The notes under the pieces: generated by a model
What the model was told of the DNA's origin: nothing
Databases searched by the model: none
The model's input: only the letters and a program-made list of their open reading frames with translations
Position numbers and translations under genes: made by a program
Shown: in pieces, positions 17,878 to 34,491 of the stretch
Layout: every line of letters begins with the position of its first letter
How positions within the stretch are numbered: the stretch's first letter is position 1
Source: Bacillus sp. B1-b2
GTDB lineage: Bacteria; Bacillota; Bacilli; Bacillales; Cytobacillaceae
Direction: 5' to 3'
DNA length: 64,000 nucleotides
NCBI RefSeq assembly: GCF_009183415.1
Contig: NZ_WEHU01000009.1
Location: forward strand, 1 to 64,000

Positions 17878-19587
17878 ATGTCATTTGATGGTTTATTTAC
17901 AAGAGCAATGTCACTTGAATTAAAAGAACAATTACTTGGAGGCAGAATTAATAAAGTTCAGCAGCCTTTTACAAATGAGATTATTTTATCTGTACGTGCT
18001 AATGGAAAGAATCAAAAATTACTTTTATCGGCTCATCCTAGCTATGCACGTATTCAATTTACAGAAGAATCCTACGAAAATCCAAAAGAACCACCAATGT
18101 TTTGTATGCTGTTACGAAAGCATTTGGAGGGTTATTTTATAGAAGATGTTTATCAAATAGATAATGAACGGATTATTGTATTAGAAATAAGAGGAAGAAA
18201 TGAAATTGGCGATACTTCCTACAAAAAGCTTATGATTGAGATTATGGGTAGACATAGTAATATTATTTTAGTGGATCGAGACAAGAATACTATTTTAGAT
18301 AGTATTAAACATATTTCCTATGCAGTGAACAGTCACCGCGCTATTTTGCCTGGCTATGAATATAAAGCTCCGCCCGCACAGGAGAAACAAGATCCGTATA
18401 CAGCTACTGAAGAGGATATTTTAAGAGCTATAGATTTCAACAGTGGAAAATTAGACAAGCAGTTAGTACAACAATTTGCTGGATTTTCTCCATTAATCGC
18501 AAAGGAAATTATGTATCGCGCAGGTCTTGCTAATAAAGAGACATTACCTAAAGCTTTCCTAACAGTTATGGAACCTGTGAAAAAAGGCACTTACTCCCCT
18601 TCTATTATTACATCTGAAAAAGAAAGTTTTTATTTTCTTCCATTAGAGCATATAAAAGGTGAGATAAAAACCTTTCCAACCTTAAGTAAAATGCTTGATC
18701 GCTATTATTTTGGAAAAGCAGAGCGAGATCGTGTAAAGCAACAAAGCAATGATTTAGAACGCTTTATCATGAATGAACGAGATAAGAATAGCAAAAAAAT
18801 TAAAAAGCTAGAACGATCATTGTTAGAAGCAGAGAATGCCGATGAATATCAATTACTTGGAGAGCTATTAACAGCTAATCTCTATGCAGCAAAAAAAGGG
18901 ATGTCTGAAATCGAAGTAATCAATTACTATGATGAAGATAGTAAAATGATGAAGATTACATTGAATCCGCGACTAAGTCCATCGGAAAATGCGCAAAAAT
19001 ATTTTACTAAATATCAAAAAGCGAAAAATTCGGTGGAAATAATTAAAGAACAAATTCGTTTAGCAGAGCTTGAATACGAATACTTTGAAACTCTTTATCA
19101 ACAAATTCTTTCTGCCTCTCCTAAAGATATTCAGGAAATTAGAGAAGAATTAGTAGAAGAGGGATATCTACGCGAAAGAAAGAAAAAGAATAATAAAAAA
19201 CCACAAAATGTTAAACCTGTATTAGATTATTATCTTTCTATGGATGGAACTGAGATCCTGGTTGGTAAAAATAATAAACAAAATGATTATTTAACCAATC
19301 GTGTGGCAGCACGTGATGAAATCTGGCTTCATACGAAGGATATTCCTGGTTCTCATGTAGTAATTCGTAGTAAAGAGCCTTCAGAGGAAACTATACTGCA
19401 AGCTGCAAAACTTGCTGCTTATTTCAGTAAAGCGAGACAATCCAGTTCAGTTCCAGTTGACTTTACGCTAGTACGCCATGTGAAAAAGCCTAGTGGAGCG
19501 AAACCCGGCTTTGTTATATATGATAATCAGCAAACAGTTTATGTTACACCTGATGAAGAGACGGTTATTCGGTTGAAGAAGGAATAA
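17878..19587 (+). CDS. rqcH: Rqc2 homolog RqcH (NFACT / FbpA family)
   Basis: A 569-residue NFACT protein. In B. subtilis the homolog (YloA, also called FbpA) binds stalled 50S subunits with peptidyl-tRNA and adds C-terminal alanine tails that mark the nascent chain for degradation. The NFACT-N domain starts [16 protein letters not shown] helix-hairpin region and coiled coil occupy about 250-430, and the C-terminal NFACT-R domain has [14 protein letters not shown]. The start at 17878 has GAGG about nine bases upstream; an in-frame ATG at 17863 would add five residues and lacks a ribosome site. Confidence 0.93.
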   Translation: MSFDGLFTRAMSLELKEQLLGGRINKVQQPFTNEIILSVRANGKNQKLLLSAHPSYARIQFTEESYENPKEPPMFCMLLRKHLEGYFIEDVYQIDNERIIVLEIRGRNEIGDTSYKKLMIEIMGRHSNIILVDRDKNTILDSIKHISYAVNSHRAILPGYEYKAPPAQEKQDPYTATEEDILRAIDFNSGKLDKQLVQQFAGFSPLIAKEIMYRAGLANKETLPKAFLTVMEPVKKGTYSPSIITSEKESFYFLPLEHIKGEIKTFPTLSKMLDRYYFGKAERDRVKQQSNDLERFIMNERDKNSKKIKKLERSLLEAENADEYQLLGELLTANLYAAKKGMSEIEVINYYDEDSKMMKITLNPRLSPSENAQKYFTKYQKAKNSVEIIKEQIRLAELEYEYFETLYQQILSASPKDIQEIREELVEEGYLRERKKKNNKKPQNVKPVLDYYLSMDGTEILVGKNNKQNDYLTNRVAARDEIWLHTKDIPGSHVVIRSKEPSEETILQAAKLAAYFSKARQSSSVPVDFTLVRHVKKPSGAKPGFVIYDNQQTVYVTPDEETVIRLKKE

Positions 19588-19600
19588 GTGGAAATGCTAA

Positions 19601-19626
19601 GCGAGAGTGTACTACTCTCGCTTTTT
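19601..19626 (+). terminator. Terminator after rqcH
   Basis: GCGAGAGT and ACTCTCGC arms, a five-base loop and a T5 run follow the rqcH stop by 13 bases. A second inverted repeat (AAAGCCGAA / TTCGGCTTT, about 19630-19677) overlaps the end of the convergent CPBP gene and may terminate it. Confidence 0.85.
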
Positions 19627-19659
19627 ATTAAAGCCGAATAATTCTTATTAATTCACTTT

Positions 19660-20421
19660 TCATATTTTTCGGCTTTGATTATTTATGTTACCAAGAGATG
19701 CTAGATAAAATATGAAAAGTGATAAAGCTAATATCCATAACTCAGCATATAATGACTCCTTAATTACATAAACAGAAGATATACTATTCAATAATGCGTG
19801 TGTCATGATACACTTAAAAACACTTTTTGTATGATGATAAATAACTGATAATAGGAATGAAAATGAAATCGTATTAAGGCTGAATGTGAAGAAATTTAAA
19901 AATTCATATTGATATGTTCCAATAATGAAAAATAACGGCAAGTGCCAAAGACTCCACACAATACCTATAATTAATGTGCTTAAAAATGGAGATAATCTTT
20001 TTTCCATTTCAGGTTGCATAAGTCCTCGCCACCCTACTTCTTCCAGACCACCAATTATGATAAAGAGAGGGAATTGCAAAACCATAAGATAAAGTGGCCC
20101 ATTCTTTTCGCCACCAAGTAAGGAAAAAGGAAGAAGTTGAAAGATTGCTGTTATTATAACGATAAATATAAACCATTTATAGTTTTTAGGGGGAATAAAG
20201 CTATTCTTTAAGAATTGATAAAATTCATCGCTGGAAATCATTTTTTTATTGAGTATTAAAGCTGTAAACATAGGAGCTAACACGCCTATAATATACAATA
20301 TTAGCATGAAAATAGAAGTACTGTACGAAATATTACTTATTTGGGTATAAGCAATGATAATACCCCAAACAATATAGGTAAATAAAAAAGTGATTATTAG
20401 ATACTTATTTAATTTTGTCAT
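19660..20421 (-). CDS. CPBP family intramembrane metalloprotease-like protein
   Basis: A 253-residue polytopic membrane protein with about seven hydrophobic segments and the CPBP (Abi/CAAX protease) motifs: EEVGWRG near residue 127 (paired glutamates and arginine) and WHLPLFF near 158. Family members act as CAAX-type proteases, in bacteriocin self-immunity, or in unknown roles; nothing here decides between them. It stands alone between rqcH and pyrE, has its own start region, and is absent from the corresponding place in B. subtilis, so it is an accessory insertion. Confidence 0.85.
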   Translation of the reverse strand: MTKLNKYLIITFLFTYIVWGIIIAYTQISNISYSTSIFMLILYIIGVLAPMFTALILNKKMISSDEFYQFLKNSFIPPKNYKWFIFIVIITAIFQLLPFSLLGGEKNGPLYLMVLQFPLFIIIGGLEEVGWRGLMQPEMEKRLSPFLSTLIIGIVWSLWHLPLFFIIGTYQYEFLNFFTFSLNTISFSFLLSVIYHHTKSVFKCIMTHALLNSISSVYVIKESLYAELWILALSLFIFYLASLGNINNQSRKI

Positions 20422-20543
20422 AGATTACTATCCTCTCCTTCCTCCGTCTAAAGCACTTCATCAACATATTCTACTAATAATTGGATAATCCTTTTAATTA
20501 TGCATGTTAACAAAACGATCGCTATAATAAAACTAATTACAAA

Positions 20544-20573
20544 GAAAAAACAGCACTCAATTGCAAGTGCTGT
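20544..20573 (-). terminator. Terminator of the pyrimidine operon
   Basis: The minus-strand stem ACAGCACTTG / CAAGTGCTGT-like (ACAGCACT...AGTGCTGT) is followed by a T6 run, 12 bases past the pyrE stop. Confidence 0.88.
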
Positions 20574-20584
20574 CTTAAACTCTA

Positions 20585-21198
20585 TTACCACTTCTCCGGA
20601 TTTTCCTTCCAAGCTCTTAAACTCGTTAAATCGGCTTCTTCAATATATCCTTTATCATTAGCCACTTCTAGTAAACTAGTATAGTCAGTTAAAGAAGAAA
20701 CAGCAATTTCTGCTTCTTCAAGCAACTCTTTCCCTTTTGCCAGTTCGTATGTAAAAATAGATACAACTCCTAGTACTTCACAGCCAGCTTCTCTCAAGCC
20801 TTTCACTGCCGTGATAACACTTCCACCTGTGGAGATTAAATCCTCTACTACCACCACTTTTTGGCCTGGCATTACTTTACCTTCCACTTGATTCCCTTTT
20901 CCATGCTCTTTTGCTTTCGAACGTACATATGCCATTGGCAAGTCTAGAATATCACTTACCCATGCAGCATGCGGAATACCAGCAGTGGCAGTCCCTGCAA
21001 CCACTTCTGTCTCAGGAAAATGTTCTTTGATTAACGAAGCTAAGCCACTTGCAATATTTTTACGAACTGCTGGATAAGACAAAGTTAAGCGATTATCACA
21101 ATAAATAGGAGATTTCAGTCCAGAAGACCATGTAAATGGGTCGTTTGGCTGTAAAAAAACGGCCTTAATATCTAATAATTGCGCTGCGATTTCATGTT

Positions 21199-21202
<4 letters not shown>
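20585..21202 (-). CDS. pyrE: Orotate phosphoribosyltransferase
   Basis: A 205-residue enzyme that transfers phosphoribose from PRPP to orotate, giving OMP. The PRPP-binding loop reads [14 protein letters not shown], and the orotate-site segment [18 protein letters not shown] lies near the N-terminus. The start at 21202 follows GGGAGGG by about nine bases and overlaps the pyrF stop by four bases. A longer reading to 21220 is less likely. It is last in the operon and followed by a terminator. Confidence 0.96.
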
Positions 21203-23600
<2,398 letters not shown>

Positions 23601-23604
<4 letters not shown>

Positions 23605-26600
23605 ACTAATACTGCCTCCGCTTGTTGTTCGCTATGTTCCATCGCCTCTGCTGAGAATGTCATAGATTCTACCACACGAAGGATTGCCTCTGCTGTATCT
23701 AAGGATGTTAAGCAAGGTACACCATTTTCCACAGATTCGCGTCTGATGCGGAATCCATCTCTTGCTGGCTGACTACCTTTTGAGAACGTATTGATGACAA
23801 ACTGTGCTTGACCGTTACGAATAACATCGATTAGTGTTGTACCTTCTCCACCAATTTTATCTACTATTTGAACAGGAATGTTATTACTTTCTAGTAATTC
23901 TGCTGTACCACTTGTTGCCATTAAGCTATAACCAATATTGGTAAAACGCTTCGCTAGTTGTAAAGCTTCATCCTTATCTTTATCCCCGATCGTCATAAGC
24001 ACTGTTCCAAATGTTTTAATTTTCATTCCTGAAGCAATTAACCCTTTATATAGAGCTTTTTCAAGCGTAATATCTTTCCCCATTACTTCACCAGTAGATT
24101 TCATTTCAGGTCCTAATGTAATATCCACTCTTCTTAATTTCGCAAAAGAGAATACTGGAACTTTGACATAGACACCCGATTTCTCTGGTACTAACCCAGA
24201 AGTGTAGCCTTGATCCTTTAGAGAACTGCCTAATATCACTTTTGTCGCTAATTTTGCCATTGGTACATTTGTAATTTTACTTAAGAAAGGTACTGTTCTA
24301 CTTGAACGTGGATTTACTTCTAGAACAAACACACTCCCTTTTGACACAACATATTGGATATTTAACAACCCAACAATATTTAAGCCTTTTGCCAGTCTTG
24401 TCGTATAGTCTACTAATGTTTGCTTAATCTCTGCTGATAGACTTTGTGGTGGATACACCGCAATCGAGTCACCAGAGTGGACACCTGCACGCTCAATATG
24501 TTCCATGATTCCTGGAATGACAACATCTGTACCGTCACAAATTGCATCCACTTCAATTTCTTTTCCTGTTAGATAACGGTCAATTAAGATTGGTTGACCA
24601 GGACTTGCTTTAACCGCATTTTTCATATATGGAATTAATTCATCATCTTTGTAGACAATTTGCATCGCTCTTCCACCTAGCACATACGAAGGTCTTACTA
24701 GCACTGGGTAGCCGATTGAGTTTGCTACGATTAATGCTTCCTCCACTGTTAATGCTGTTTTTCCTTCTGGTTGAGGAATGCCTAAGTCACGCAAGCTTTG
24801 TTCAAATTTATCACGATCTTCTGCACGATCTAAATCTTCTAGAGATGTTCCTAAAATCTTCACTCCACGCTCCTGTAATGGACCTGCAAGATTAATCGCT
24901 GTTTGCCCACCGAATTGAACAACCACTCCTTCTGGTTTTTCTAAATCGATTATATGCATAACATCTTCAATCGTTAGTGGCTCAAAGTATAGCTTATCTG
25001 AGATACTAAAATCAGTAGAAACCGTCTCAGGATTATTGTTAATGATGATTGCTTCATACCCAGCTTCTTTAATTGCCCATACAGAGTGAACGGTTGCGTA
25101 GTCAAACTCAATCCCTTGGCCGATACGAATTGGTCCAGAGCCAAGGACTACAATACTTTTCTTATCTGTCACAACCGATTCGTTTTCTTCCTCATACGTA
25201 CCGTAATAGTATGGTGTTTCTGATTCAAACTCAGCAGCACATGTATCTACCATTTTATAGACTGGAATTAAGCCAATCTCTTTTCTCCAGTTATACACTT
25301 CCATTTCTGTTGTATTCCATAGTTTAGCAAGTTGAATATCAGCAAATCCTTTTTCTTTTGCTTTTTTGGCAAAATCATACTCGAATGGATGTACTGCCAG
25401 TTCTCTTTCAAACGTAATAATACCTTGTAACTTGTAAAGGAAGAACAGATCAATCTTGCTCCATTCATGAATGGTTTCAATGCTTACTCCTCTATTCAAT
25501 GCTTCTGCGATGTAAAATAAACGTTCGTCTCCTGCTACTCTGATTCGTTTCTCTAATAATTCATCACTTGTTTCATCTGCTGCATTTAAGCTAAAATGAT
25601 ATACCTTTGCTTCTAGAGAACGAATCGCTTTTAATAGAGATTCCTCAAATGTACGTCCAATTGCCATTACTTCTCCGGTTGCTTTCATTTGTGTTCCTAA
25701 GTTACGCTTCGCAGATTCAAACTTATCAAATGGGAAGCGTGGAATTTTACTTACCACATAATCAAGTGCTGGCTCAAAGCTTGCATATGTTTTTCCTGTA
25801 ACAGGGTTCATCATCTCATCTAGTGTTAAGCCCACAGCAATTTTTGCTGCAAGTTTAGCAATTGGATAACCAGTCGCTTTACTTGCTAGTGCGGATGAGC
25901 GACTTACCCTTGGATTTACTTCAATAATGTAGTATTGAAAGCTATCTGGATCTAGTGCTAGCTGAACATTACAGCCACCTTCGATTTTTAATGCGCGAAT
26001 GATTTTTAAAGATGTATTTCGTAGTAATTGATATTCTCGATCACTTAACGTTTGGCTTGGTGCTACTACTATGCTATCACCTGTATGAATTCCTACAGGA
26101 TCAATATTTTCCATATTACATACCACAATGGCATTATCATTGCTATCACGCATTACTTCGTATTCAATTTCTTTAAAACCTGCAATACTCTTTTCTAATA
26201 AACATTGAGTTACTGGACTGTTTTTCAATCCACTTGTTACGATTTCTTCTAATTCTGCATCATTATGACAAATACCTCCGCCGGTTCCACCTAAAGTGAA
26301 TGCTGGGCGTACAATGACTGGATATCCAATTTCGGCAACAAATGTTTTTGCTTCATCCATGTTATGAATAATCTCACTGTCTGGCACTGGCTCTCCTAGC
26401 TCGTTCATTAGTTGGCGGAAAAGATCACGATCCTCTGCTTGTTGAATCGCCGATAATTTCGTACCAAGCACCTCTACTCCACACTCTTCTAAGACACCTG
26501 CTTCTGATAATTCAACAGCAAGGTTCAAGCCTGTTTGTCCACCTAATGTTGGAAGAATCGCATCTGGTCTTTCTTTACGAATAATTCTACTAACAAATTC

Positions 26601-26813
26601 AAGTGTTAATGGCTCAATATATACTTTATCAGCCATTTCTGTATCAGTCATAATGGTTGCAGGATTAGAGTTTACAAGGATAACACGGTATCCTTCTTCC
26701 TTTAAAGCAATACAAGCTTGTGCTCCTGCATAGTCAAATTCTGCTGCTTGCCCAATGATAATTGGTCCTGATCCGATTACTAGTATGCTGTTAATATCTT
26801 TACGCTTTGACAT
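23601..26813 (-). CDS. pyrAB: Carbamoyl-phosphate synthase, pyrimidine-specific, large subunit
   Basis: A subunit of 1070 residues with two homologous ATP-grasp halves. It makes carbamoyl phosphate from bicarbonate, two ATP and ammonia channelled from the small subunit. Each half begins with a phosphate-binding GSGPIIIGQ / GSGPIRIGQ motif, and a C-terminal MGS-like domain (about 930-1070) is the allosteric region. The start at 26813 gives [14 protein letters not shown] with GAAGGTG upstream, and it overlaps carA by 14 bases. Its place inside the pyr operon marks it as the pyrimidine enzyme. Confidence 0.97.
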
Positions 26814-27893
26814 TTGCGACACCTTCCTGTTTGTGAGATTGTATCATTTCCATAAAACGATCGAATAAGTAGTTTGCATCCTCTGGTCCAGGAGATGCCT
26901 CTGGGTGATATTGCACGGTAAATGCTGGGTACTCTTTATGCTGTAATCCTTCAATTGTTCCATCATTTAAGGCAATGTGAGTAACTTTTAGTTCTGTATG
27001 TTTAATAGACTCTTCTTCTACGGTATAGCCATGATTTTGTGAGGTTAAAGAAACTTTTCCAGTTAATAAATCTTTTACTGGATGGTTAGAACCTCTATGT
27101 CCAAATTTCATTTTCTCTGTGTTAGCACCACTAGCTAGGGCGAATAGTTGATGACCTAAGCAAATACCGAACATTGGTACTTTACCAATAATTCCTTTAA
27201 TCGCTTCAATAGCTTCTGGCACATCTTTGGGATCTCCAGGTCCGTTTGAAAGCATCACACCATCTGGGCTTAGTTGCAGAATTTCTTCTGCTGTTGTGTT
27301 ATAAGGAACGACGATTACATCGCAATCTCTTTTATTTAATTCTCGTAAAATACCATGCTTCATTCCATAGTCTACTAGTACTACTCTTGATCCTCTACCT
27401 GGACTTGGATATGGCTTCTTTGTAGATACTTGCTTAACCTGATCAACAGGTAAATTTGTTCCTTTTAGCTTAGCTATCACTTCTTGCACGTTTTCTTCCA
27501 TTCCACAAATGGCACCTTTTAATGTTCCATATTGACGAATAATGCGTGTCAGCTTTCTCGTATCAATTCCAGCAAGACCTGGAATGTTTTTTTGCTTAAA
27601 AAATTCATCTAATGATAATTCATTTCTCCAATTAGATGGAAAATCACACACTTCTTTCACAATAAATCCATGAATGGCTGGTGTTATGGACTCGAAATCA
27701 TCACGATTGATGCCATAATTTCCTACAAGAGGATAGGTTAATGTAACAATTTGCCCACAATAAGATGGATCTGAGAGAATTTCTTGATAGCCTGTCATTC
27801 CTGTGTTAAATACTACTTCTCCAACTTTTTCTGTATCAGCTCCAAATCCTTCGCCGATTAGTACCGTTCCATCTTCTAGAATTAATTGTTTTT

Positions 27894-27897
<4 letters not shown>
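26800..27897 (-). CDS. pyrAA: Carbamoyl-phosphate synthase, pyrimidine-specific, small subunit
   Basis: A 365-residue glutamine amidotransferase subunit that supplies ammonia to the large subunit. The class I GATase domain has its nucleophile cysteine in [13 protein letters not shown] and its histidine in [13 protein letters not shown]. The N-terminal CarA domain starts [13 protein letters not shown], which is why the start is placed at 27897. The longer frame upstream is pyrC sequence. It overlaps the pyrC stop by four bases. Confidence 0.96.
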
Positions 27898-30250
<2,353 letters not shown>

Positions 30251-30261
30251 AAAGGTGTAAT

Positions 30262-31572
30262 TTATTTTGAATTGTCTTCTGCTACGATGTCTTTCGTTTT
30301 TTCTCTTCCTGGTAGTACTAAGTTTAAGATAATTCCTAGAATTGCTGCGAAAGCCATTCCTTCTAGTGCAAAGTCATCTCCGAAATGTAAGGAAAGTCCT
30401 CCAATACCTGCTACAAGAATGACAGAGGCAATTACTAGGTTACGGTTGTTGTTGAAATCAATCTTTGCTTCTACTAATATTCTTAATCCTGATGAAGCGA
30501 TAATTCCGAACAGTAGAATGGATACTCCCCCCATAACTGGTGTTGGAATTGATTCAATTAGTGCTGTTACTTTTCCAATAAATCCGAAGATGATCGCGAA
30601 TACTGCTGCTCCACCTAAAACATATACGCTAAATACTTTTGTGATAGCAAGTACTCCGATATTCTCACCATAAGTTGTCTTCGGAGGTCCACCCATTAGG
30701 GAAGAAATAATTGTTGCAGTACCATCACCTAGAATACTTCTGTGTAAACCTGGATCTTTAATATAATCTTTTCCTACTACATTTCCTAATACTAGCTGAT
30801 GTCCAATATGTTCTGTTAAAGTTACAATGGCTACTGGTATAAACAATCCAAGTATTGCCATCGAGATATTCACATCATAATCAACGAATGGGAAGATAAA
30901 ATCTGGCATGCTAAACCATTTTGCATCGATTACCCCTTGGAAGTTAACTACTCCAACAATAACTGCATAAACATATCCTACAATAATTCCTGCTAGAATC
31001 GGGATAAAGCTTAAAACCCCTTTACCAAATATCGTGAAAAGTATAGTAGCAAGTAATGTTACGAGAGCTACTGATAAGTAAAGCAAGCTGTATTTTTGAT
31101 CTGCTGTTCCGTTTGCTTCGTACATTGCTTGGTTAACTGCTGTTGATGCTAGTGCTAATCCGATTACCATGATAACTGGTCCTACTACAATCGGAGGCAG
31201 GATATTCATGATCCAACGGTAACCTGCTCCCTTAATGATTAGTGCTACTATTCCGTATACTAACCCAGCAATAAATGTTCCAATCATTGCTGCTCCAGGC
31301 CCGCCAGCTGTTTTTGCTGCGATAACTGGTGCAATGAAGGCGAATGATGAACCTAAGTATGCTGGTACTTTAAATTGTGTGATAAGAAGAAAAGCAATGG
31401 TTCCAAGTCCACTTGAGATAAGTGCTACTGCAGGACTTAGCCCAATTAGGTATGGTACAAGTATAGTTGAACCAAACATGGCAAATAAGTGCTGTAAGCT
31501 TAGTGTAATCCACTGCATGGTCGTTGGTTTATCTTTTATTCCTAATAAGGGTTTTATCTTCATTTCTGTCAT
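30262..31572 (-). CDS. pyrP: Uracil permease (NCS2 family)
   Basis: A 436-residue uracil:proton symporter of the UraA/NCS2 family with about 14 hydrophobic segments. Characteristic stretches are MFGSTILVPYLIGLSPAVAL near the N-terminus and GGPPKTTYGENIGVLAIT in the middle, the family's substrate-contact region. The start at 31572 is placed by GAGGAG seven bases ahead. It lies between pyrR and pyrB, with an attenuator on either side, so its expression responds to uridine nucleotides. Confidence 0.95.
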   Translation of the reverse strand: MTEMKIKPLLGIKDKPTTMQWITLSLQHLFAMFGSTILVPYLIGLSPAVALISSGLGTIAFLLITQFKVPAYLGSSFAFIAPVIAAKTAGGPGAAMIGTFIAGLVYGIVALIIKGAGYRWIMNILPPIVVGPVIMVIGLALASTAVNQAMYEANGTADQKYSLLYLSVALVTLLATILFTIFGKGVLSFIPILAGIIVGYVYAVIVGVVNFQGVIDAKWFSMPDFIFPFVDYDVNISMAILGLFIPVAIVTLTEHIGHQLVLGNVVGKDYIKDPGLHRSILGDGTATIISSLMGGPPKTTYGENIGVLAITKVFSVYVLGGAAVFAIIFGFIGKVTALIESIPTPVMGGVSILLFGIIASSGLRILVEAKIDFNNNRNLVIASVILVAGIGGLSLHFGDDFALEGMAFAAILGIILNLVLPGREKTKDIVAEDNSK

Positions 31573-31644
31573 ATTTGTCTCCTCTTTCTGCATAAAAAAA
31601 ATAATAAGTATATAATTGCTTGTTAGTATCCCCTATAGAAGAAA

Positions 31645-31745
31645 CAATAAAACCCCTTTTCTGCACAGCAAAAAAGGGGTTTTAGATAAGCTTAAATAAG
31701 CCATTTCTATTTACTCCCCTTTTCAGTCTCACAGGACTGTCTTTA
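31645..31745 (-). promoter_or_regulatory. PyrR attenuator before pyrP
   Basis: A terminator with AAAACCCC...GGGGTTTT arms lies at about 31649-31684 on the minus strand. The PyrR loop AGTCCTGTGAGACT at 31725-31738 has one mismatch to the consensus. It lies between pyrR and pyrP, as in B. subtilis. Confidence 0.88.
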
Positions 31746-31757
31746 AAAGGGCTCTAT

Positions 31758-32324
<567 letters not shown>

Positions 32325-32333
32325 TCATTTTGT

Positions 32334-32445
32334 AAAAAAAAATATCCTCACACCCTAATGGATGAGAGGATACACGTGTTTTCTATATAGCTATCCTAGT
32401 AGCTATTCACCGTTTCCTTCTCAACCTCACGGGATTGATTTAAAG
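32334..32445 (-). promoter_or_regulatory. PyrR attenuator before pyrR
   Basis: A minus-strand terminator, TATCCTCTCATCC pairing with a near match that contains one bulge, with a run of T (32334-32372), precedes pyrR. The PyrR loop AATCCCGTGAGGTT at 32423-32436 fits the consensus ARUCCNGNGAGGYU fully. Confidence 0.88.
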
Positions 32446-32489
32446 GACTTATTCAACTAAATCTATCTTAATATAGAGAAGCTTTCATG

Positions 32490-33401
32490 TCAACGATTAT
32501 TTTTTATATTATCTAGTAGCTCTTCATACTCCTTAGGTAAAGGTGCTTCAAACTCTAAATATTCTCCTGTTCTCGGGTGATTAAATCCAAGAATACCGGC
32601 ATGTAGTGCTTGTCCACCAATATCCATTGTTTTTCTTGGTCCATATTTAGGATCTCCTACTAGTGGGAAACCAATATACTTCATATGAACGCGGATTTGA
32701 TGAGTACGACCCGTTTCTAATTGACATTCTACAAAAGTAAAGCCATCCAATCTTTCCAAAACATGAAAATGAGTAACAGCGTGTTTACCTTTGTCTACTA
32801 CCGCCATACTTTGTCTATCTTTCGTGTCTCTACCAATTGGTGCATCAACTGTTCCATAATCATGTGGAATAGACCCATGCACTAAAGCTTTATACTTTCT
32901 AGTAACCGTTTTTGCTACTAATTGATTAACTAAGCTTTCATGTGCTGCATCATTTTTAGCAACCATTAACAAGCCAGAAGTATCTTTATCAATTCGGTGC
33001 ACAATCCCTGGTCTCATCACACCATTAATTCCAGAAAGATCTTTACAATGTGCCATTAACCCATTTACTAATGTACCTGTCGTATGCCCTGGAGCTGGAT
33101 GCACTACCATGCCCTTTGGTTTATTAACAACAATGACATCTTGATCTTCATAATAAATTTCCAAATCCATTTCTTCTGCTAATACATCTAATTCAGTCAG
33201 CTCAGGAATGGAAATAGTGACAACGTCATCTAAAACGCCTTTATATTTTGTTTTCACTACTTTTCCATTTACTGTTACATGACCTTCTTTAATCCACTGT
33301 TGAACCTGACTTCTTGACCAATCTGAATCTAAAGTGGAAAGAATTTTATCAATTCTTTCATTTACTTGTTCACTCTGAATGATATGTTCCCTTGTTTCCA
33401 T
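32490..33401 (-). CDS. rluD: RluA/RluD family pseudouridine synthase
   Basis: A 303-residue 23S rRNA pseudouridine synthase, YlyB in B. subtilis. The N-terminal S4 RNA-binding domain (about 12-75) is followed by the catalytic domain with the active-site aspartate in [16 protein letters not shown] near residue 135. It overlaps the end of lspA by 32 bases, and GGAG lies eight bases before the ATG. The pyr operon leader begins just downstream. Confidence 0.93.
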   Translation of the reverse strand: METREHIIQSEQVNERIDKILSTLDSDWSRSQVQQWIKEGHVTVNGKVVKTKYKGVLDDVVTISIPELTELDVLAEEMDLEIYYEDQDVIVVNKPKGMVVHPAPGHTTGTLVNGLMAHCKDLSGINGVMRPGIVHRIDKDTSGLLMVAKNDAAHESLVNQLVAKTVTRKYKALVHGSIPHDYGTVDAPIGRDTKDRQSMAVVDKGKHAVTHFHVLERLDGFTFVECQLETGRTHQIRVHMKYIGFPLVGDPKYGPRKTMDIGGQALHAGILGFNHPRTGEYLEFEAPLPKEYEELLDNIKNNR

Positions 33402-33867
33402 CTTTTTTCTCCTTCTTTGCTGCTATATCTTCCTTCAGCATGACGAAGATTAATAAAATCACACCAATTACTAAAGACGAGTCTGCAATATTAAATATCG
33501 GAAAATCATAATTGAAGATATACGTATTTATAAAATCTACTACATATTGATGTCTAACACGATCAATAAAGTTACCAATTGCTCCACCTAAAATTAATCC
33601 TAAGGAAACTCCATATAACAATTTCCCTTTAGTACCTGTTTTAATTAAATAAACAAGACCTAGCACCACAATGATAGTGATAATATAGAAAAAAATCATT
33701 TGATCCTTTAATATTCCCCATGCAGCTCCACTATTACGATGGGAAGTTATATAAAAGAAATCCTTAATGACTTCTACGCTTTCACCAAGTTCCAAGTTTT
33801 TTACTACTAACCATTTTGTCCATTGATCCAAAATAACGATGAATAATGCAATTATGTAATAAAACAC
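33370..33867 (-). CDS. lspA: Lipoprotein signal peptidase
   Basis: A 165-residue membrane aspartyl protease that removes signal peptides from prolipoproteins, such as the sugar-binding lipoprotein of this window. There are four transmembrane helices, and the catalytic aspartates sit in GNFIDRVRH and FNIADSSL. The start is GTG at 33867 with GGAGG about eight bases ahead, giving [19 protein letters not shown]; in-frame codons further upstream are unlikely to be translated. It is coupled to rluD. Confidence 0.94.
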   Translation of the reverse strand: MFYYIIALFIVILDQWTKWLVVKNLELGESVEVIKDFFYITSHRNSGAAWGILKDQMIFFYIITIIVVLGLVYLIKTGTKGKLLYGVSLGLILGGAIGNFIDRVRHQYVVDFINTYIFNYDFPIFNIADSSLVIGVILLIFVMLKEDIAAKKEKKDGNKGTYHSE

Positions 33868-33953
33868 TAAAGTTTCCTCCAATTCTCGAGTCTCCTCTAG
33901 CATTTTAGCATAAACAAGGTAAAAACGGTAGCTTGGCTCTCCTTTTTGTTCGC

Positions 33954-34241
33954 TTAATGAATCGATTTTCGAAAGTAGGAATAAATCCCGTTTATATCCT
34001 CCTTTGTTTTAATAGTAGGAATCATTGCAAGTAAGTCTACCGGAAGTAATTCTCCAGACATTTCACACATCCCGAAATTGCCACTTTCTAATTTTTGCAT
34101 CGTTTCCTCTACATCGCGGAGCTCTTCTTCAATATATTTATTAATTTTAGATTCTCTTTTGACTCTTAATGTAGTTGTTAATTCTATTTGTGTAAGACGG
34201 AGTTCTGTATAAAGCTCTTCAATAGTTGAATTCAATTCCAT
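33954..34241 (-). CDS. Short DksA/TraR-like protein at the ylyA position
   Basis: About 95 residues. The N-terminal half is helical and charged, and [23 protein letters not shown] resembles the segment before and within the DksA/TraR zinc finger. Only one of the usual four cysteines is present, so zinc binding is probably lost. Its place between ileS and lspA equals that of ylyA in B. subtilis. Start unsure: the ATG at 34241 is only about two bases from GGAGG, while a TTG two codons later (34235) has spacing eight. The role is unknown; RNA polymerase binding is possible by analogy. Confidence 0.65.
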   Translation of the reverse strand: MELNSTIEELYTELRLTQIELTTTLRVKRESKINKYIEEELRDVEETMQKLESGNFGMCEMSGELLPVDLLAMIPTIKTKEDINGIYSYFRKSIH

Positions 34242-34423
34242 TACCTCCGTTTCTTTGATATGCATAGTTTTTACTAAAAATCAAGTATCAACCGTTATAA
34301 CTTTTAACAGTCATAACAACTATTAACGGAGCTGGAAGGATTTTGCTATTGATTAAGTGAATAAAAGCTAAATATCTATTTCTCACTTTTAACACATTTA
34401 TATTAGCTAGGCTACTTAACCAA

Positions 34424-34471
34424 ATAAAAAAGCTGATCAACCCGCATACATTCTCACGAGGTAATCAACTT
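34424..34471 (-). terminator. Terminator after ileS
   Basis: Minus-strand AAGTTGAT pairs with ATCAGCTT (one G-U pair) across a long loop and is followed by a T6 run, 20 bases past the ileS stop. The rest of 34266-34423 shows nothing I recognise and should hold the promoter for the lspA unit. Confidence 0.65.
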
Positions 34472-34491
34472 TCCTACTTTCAATTATTCAA

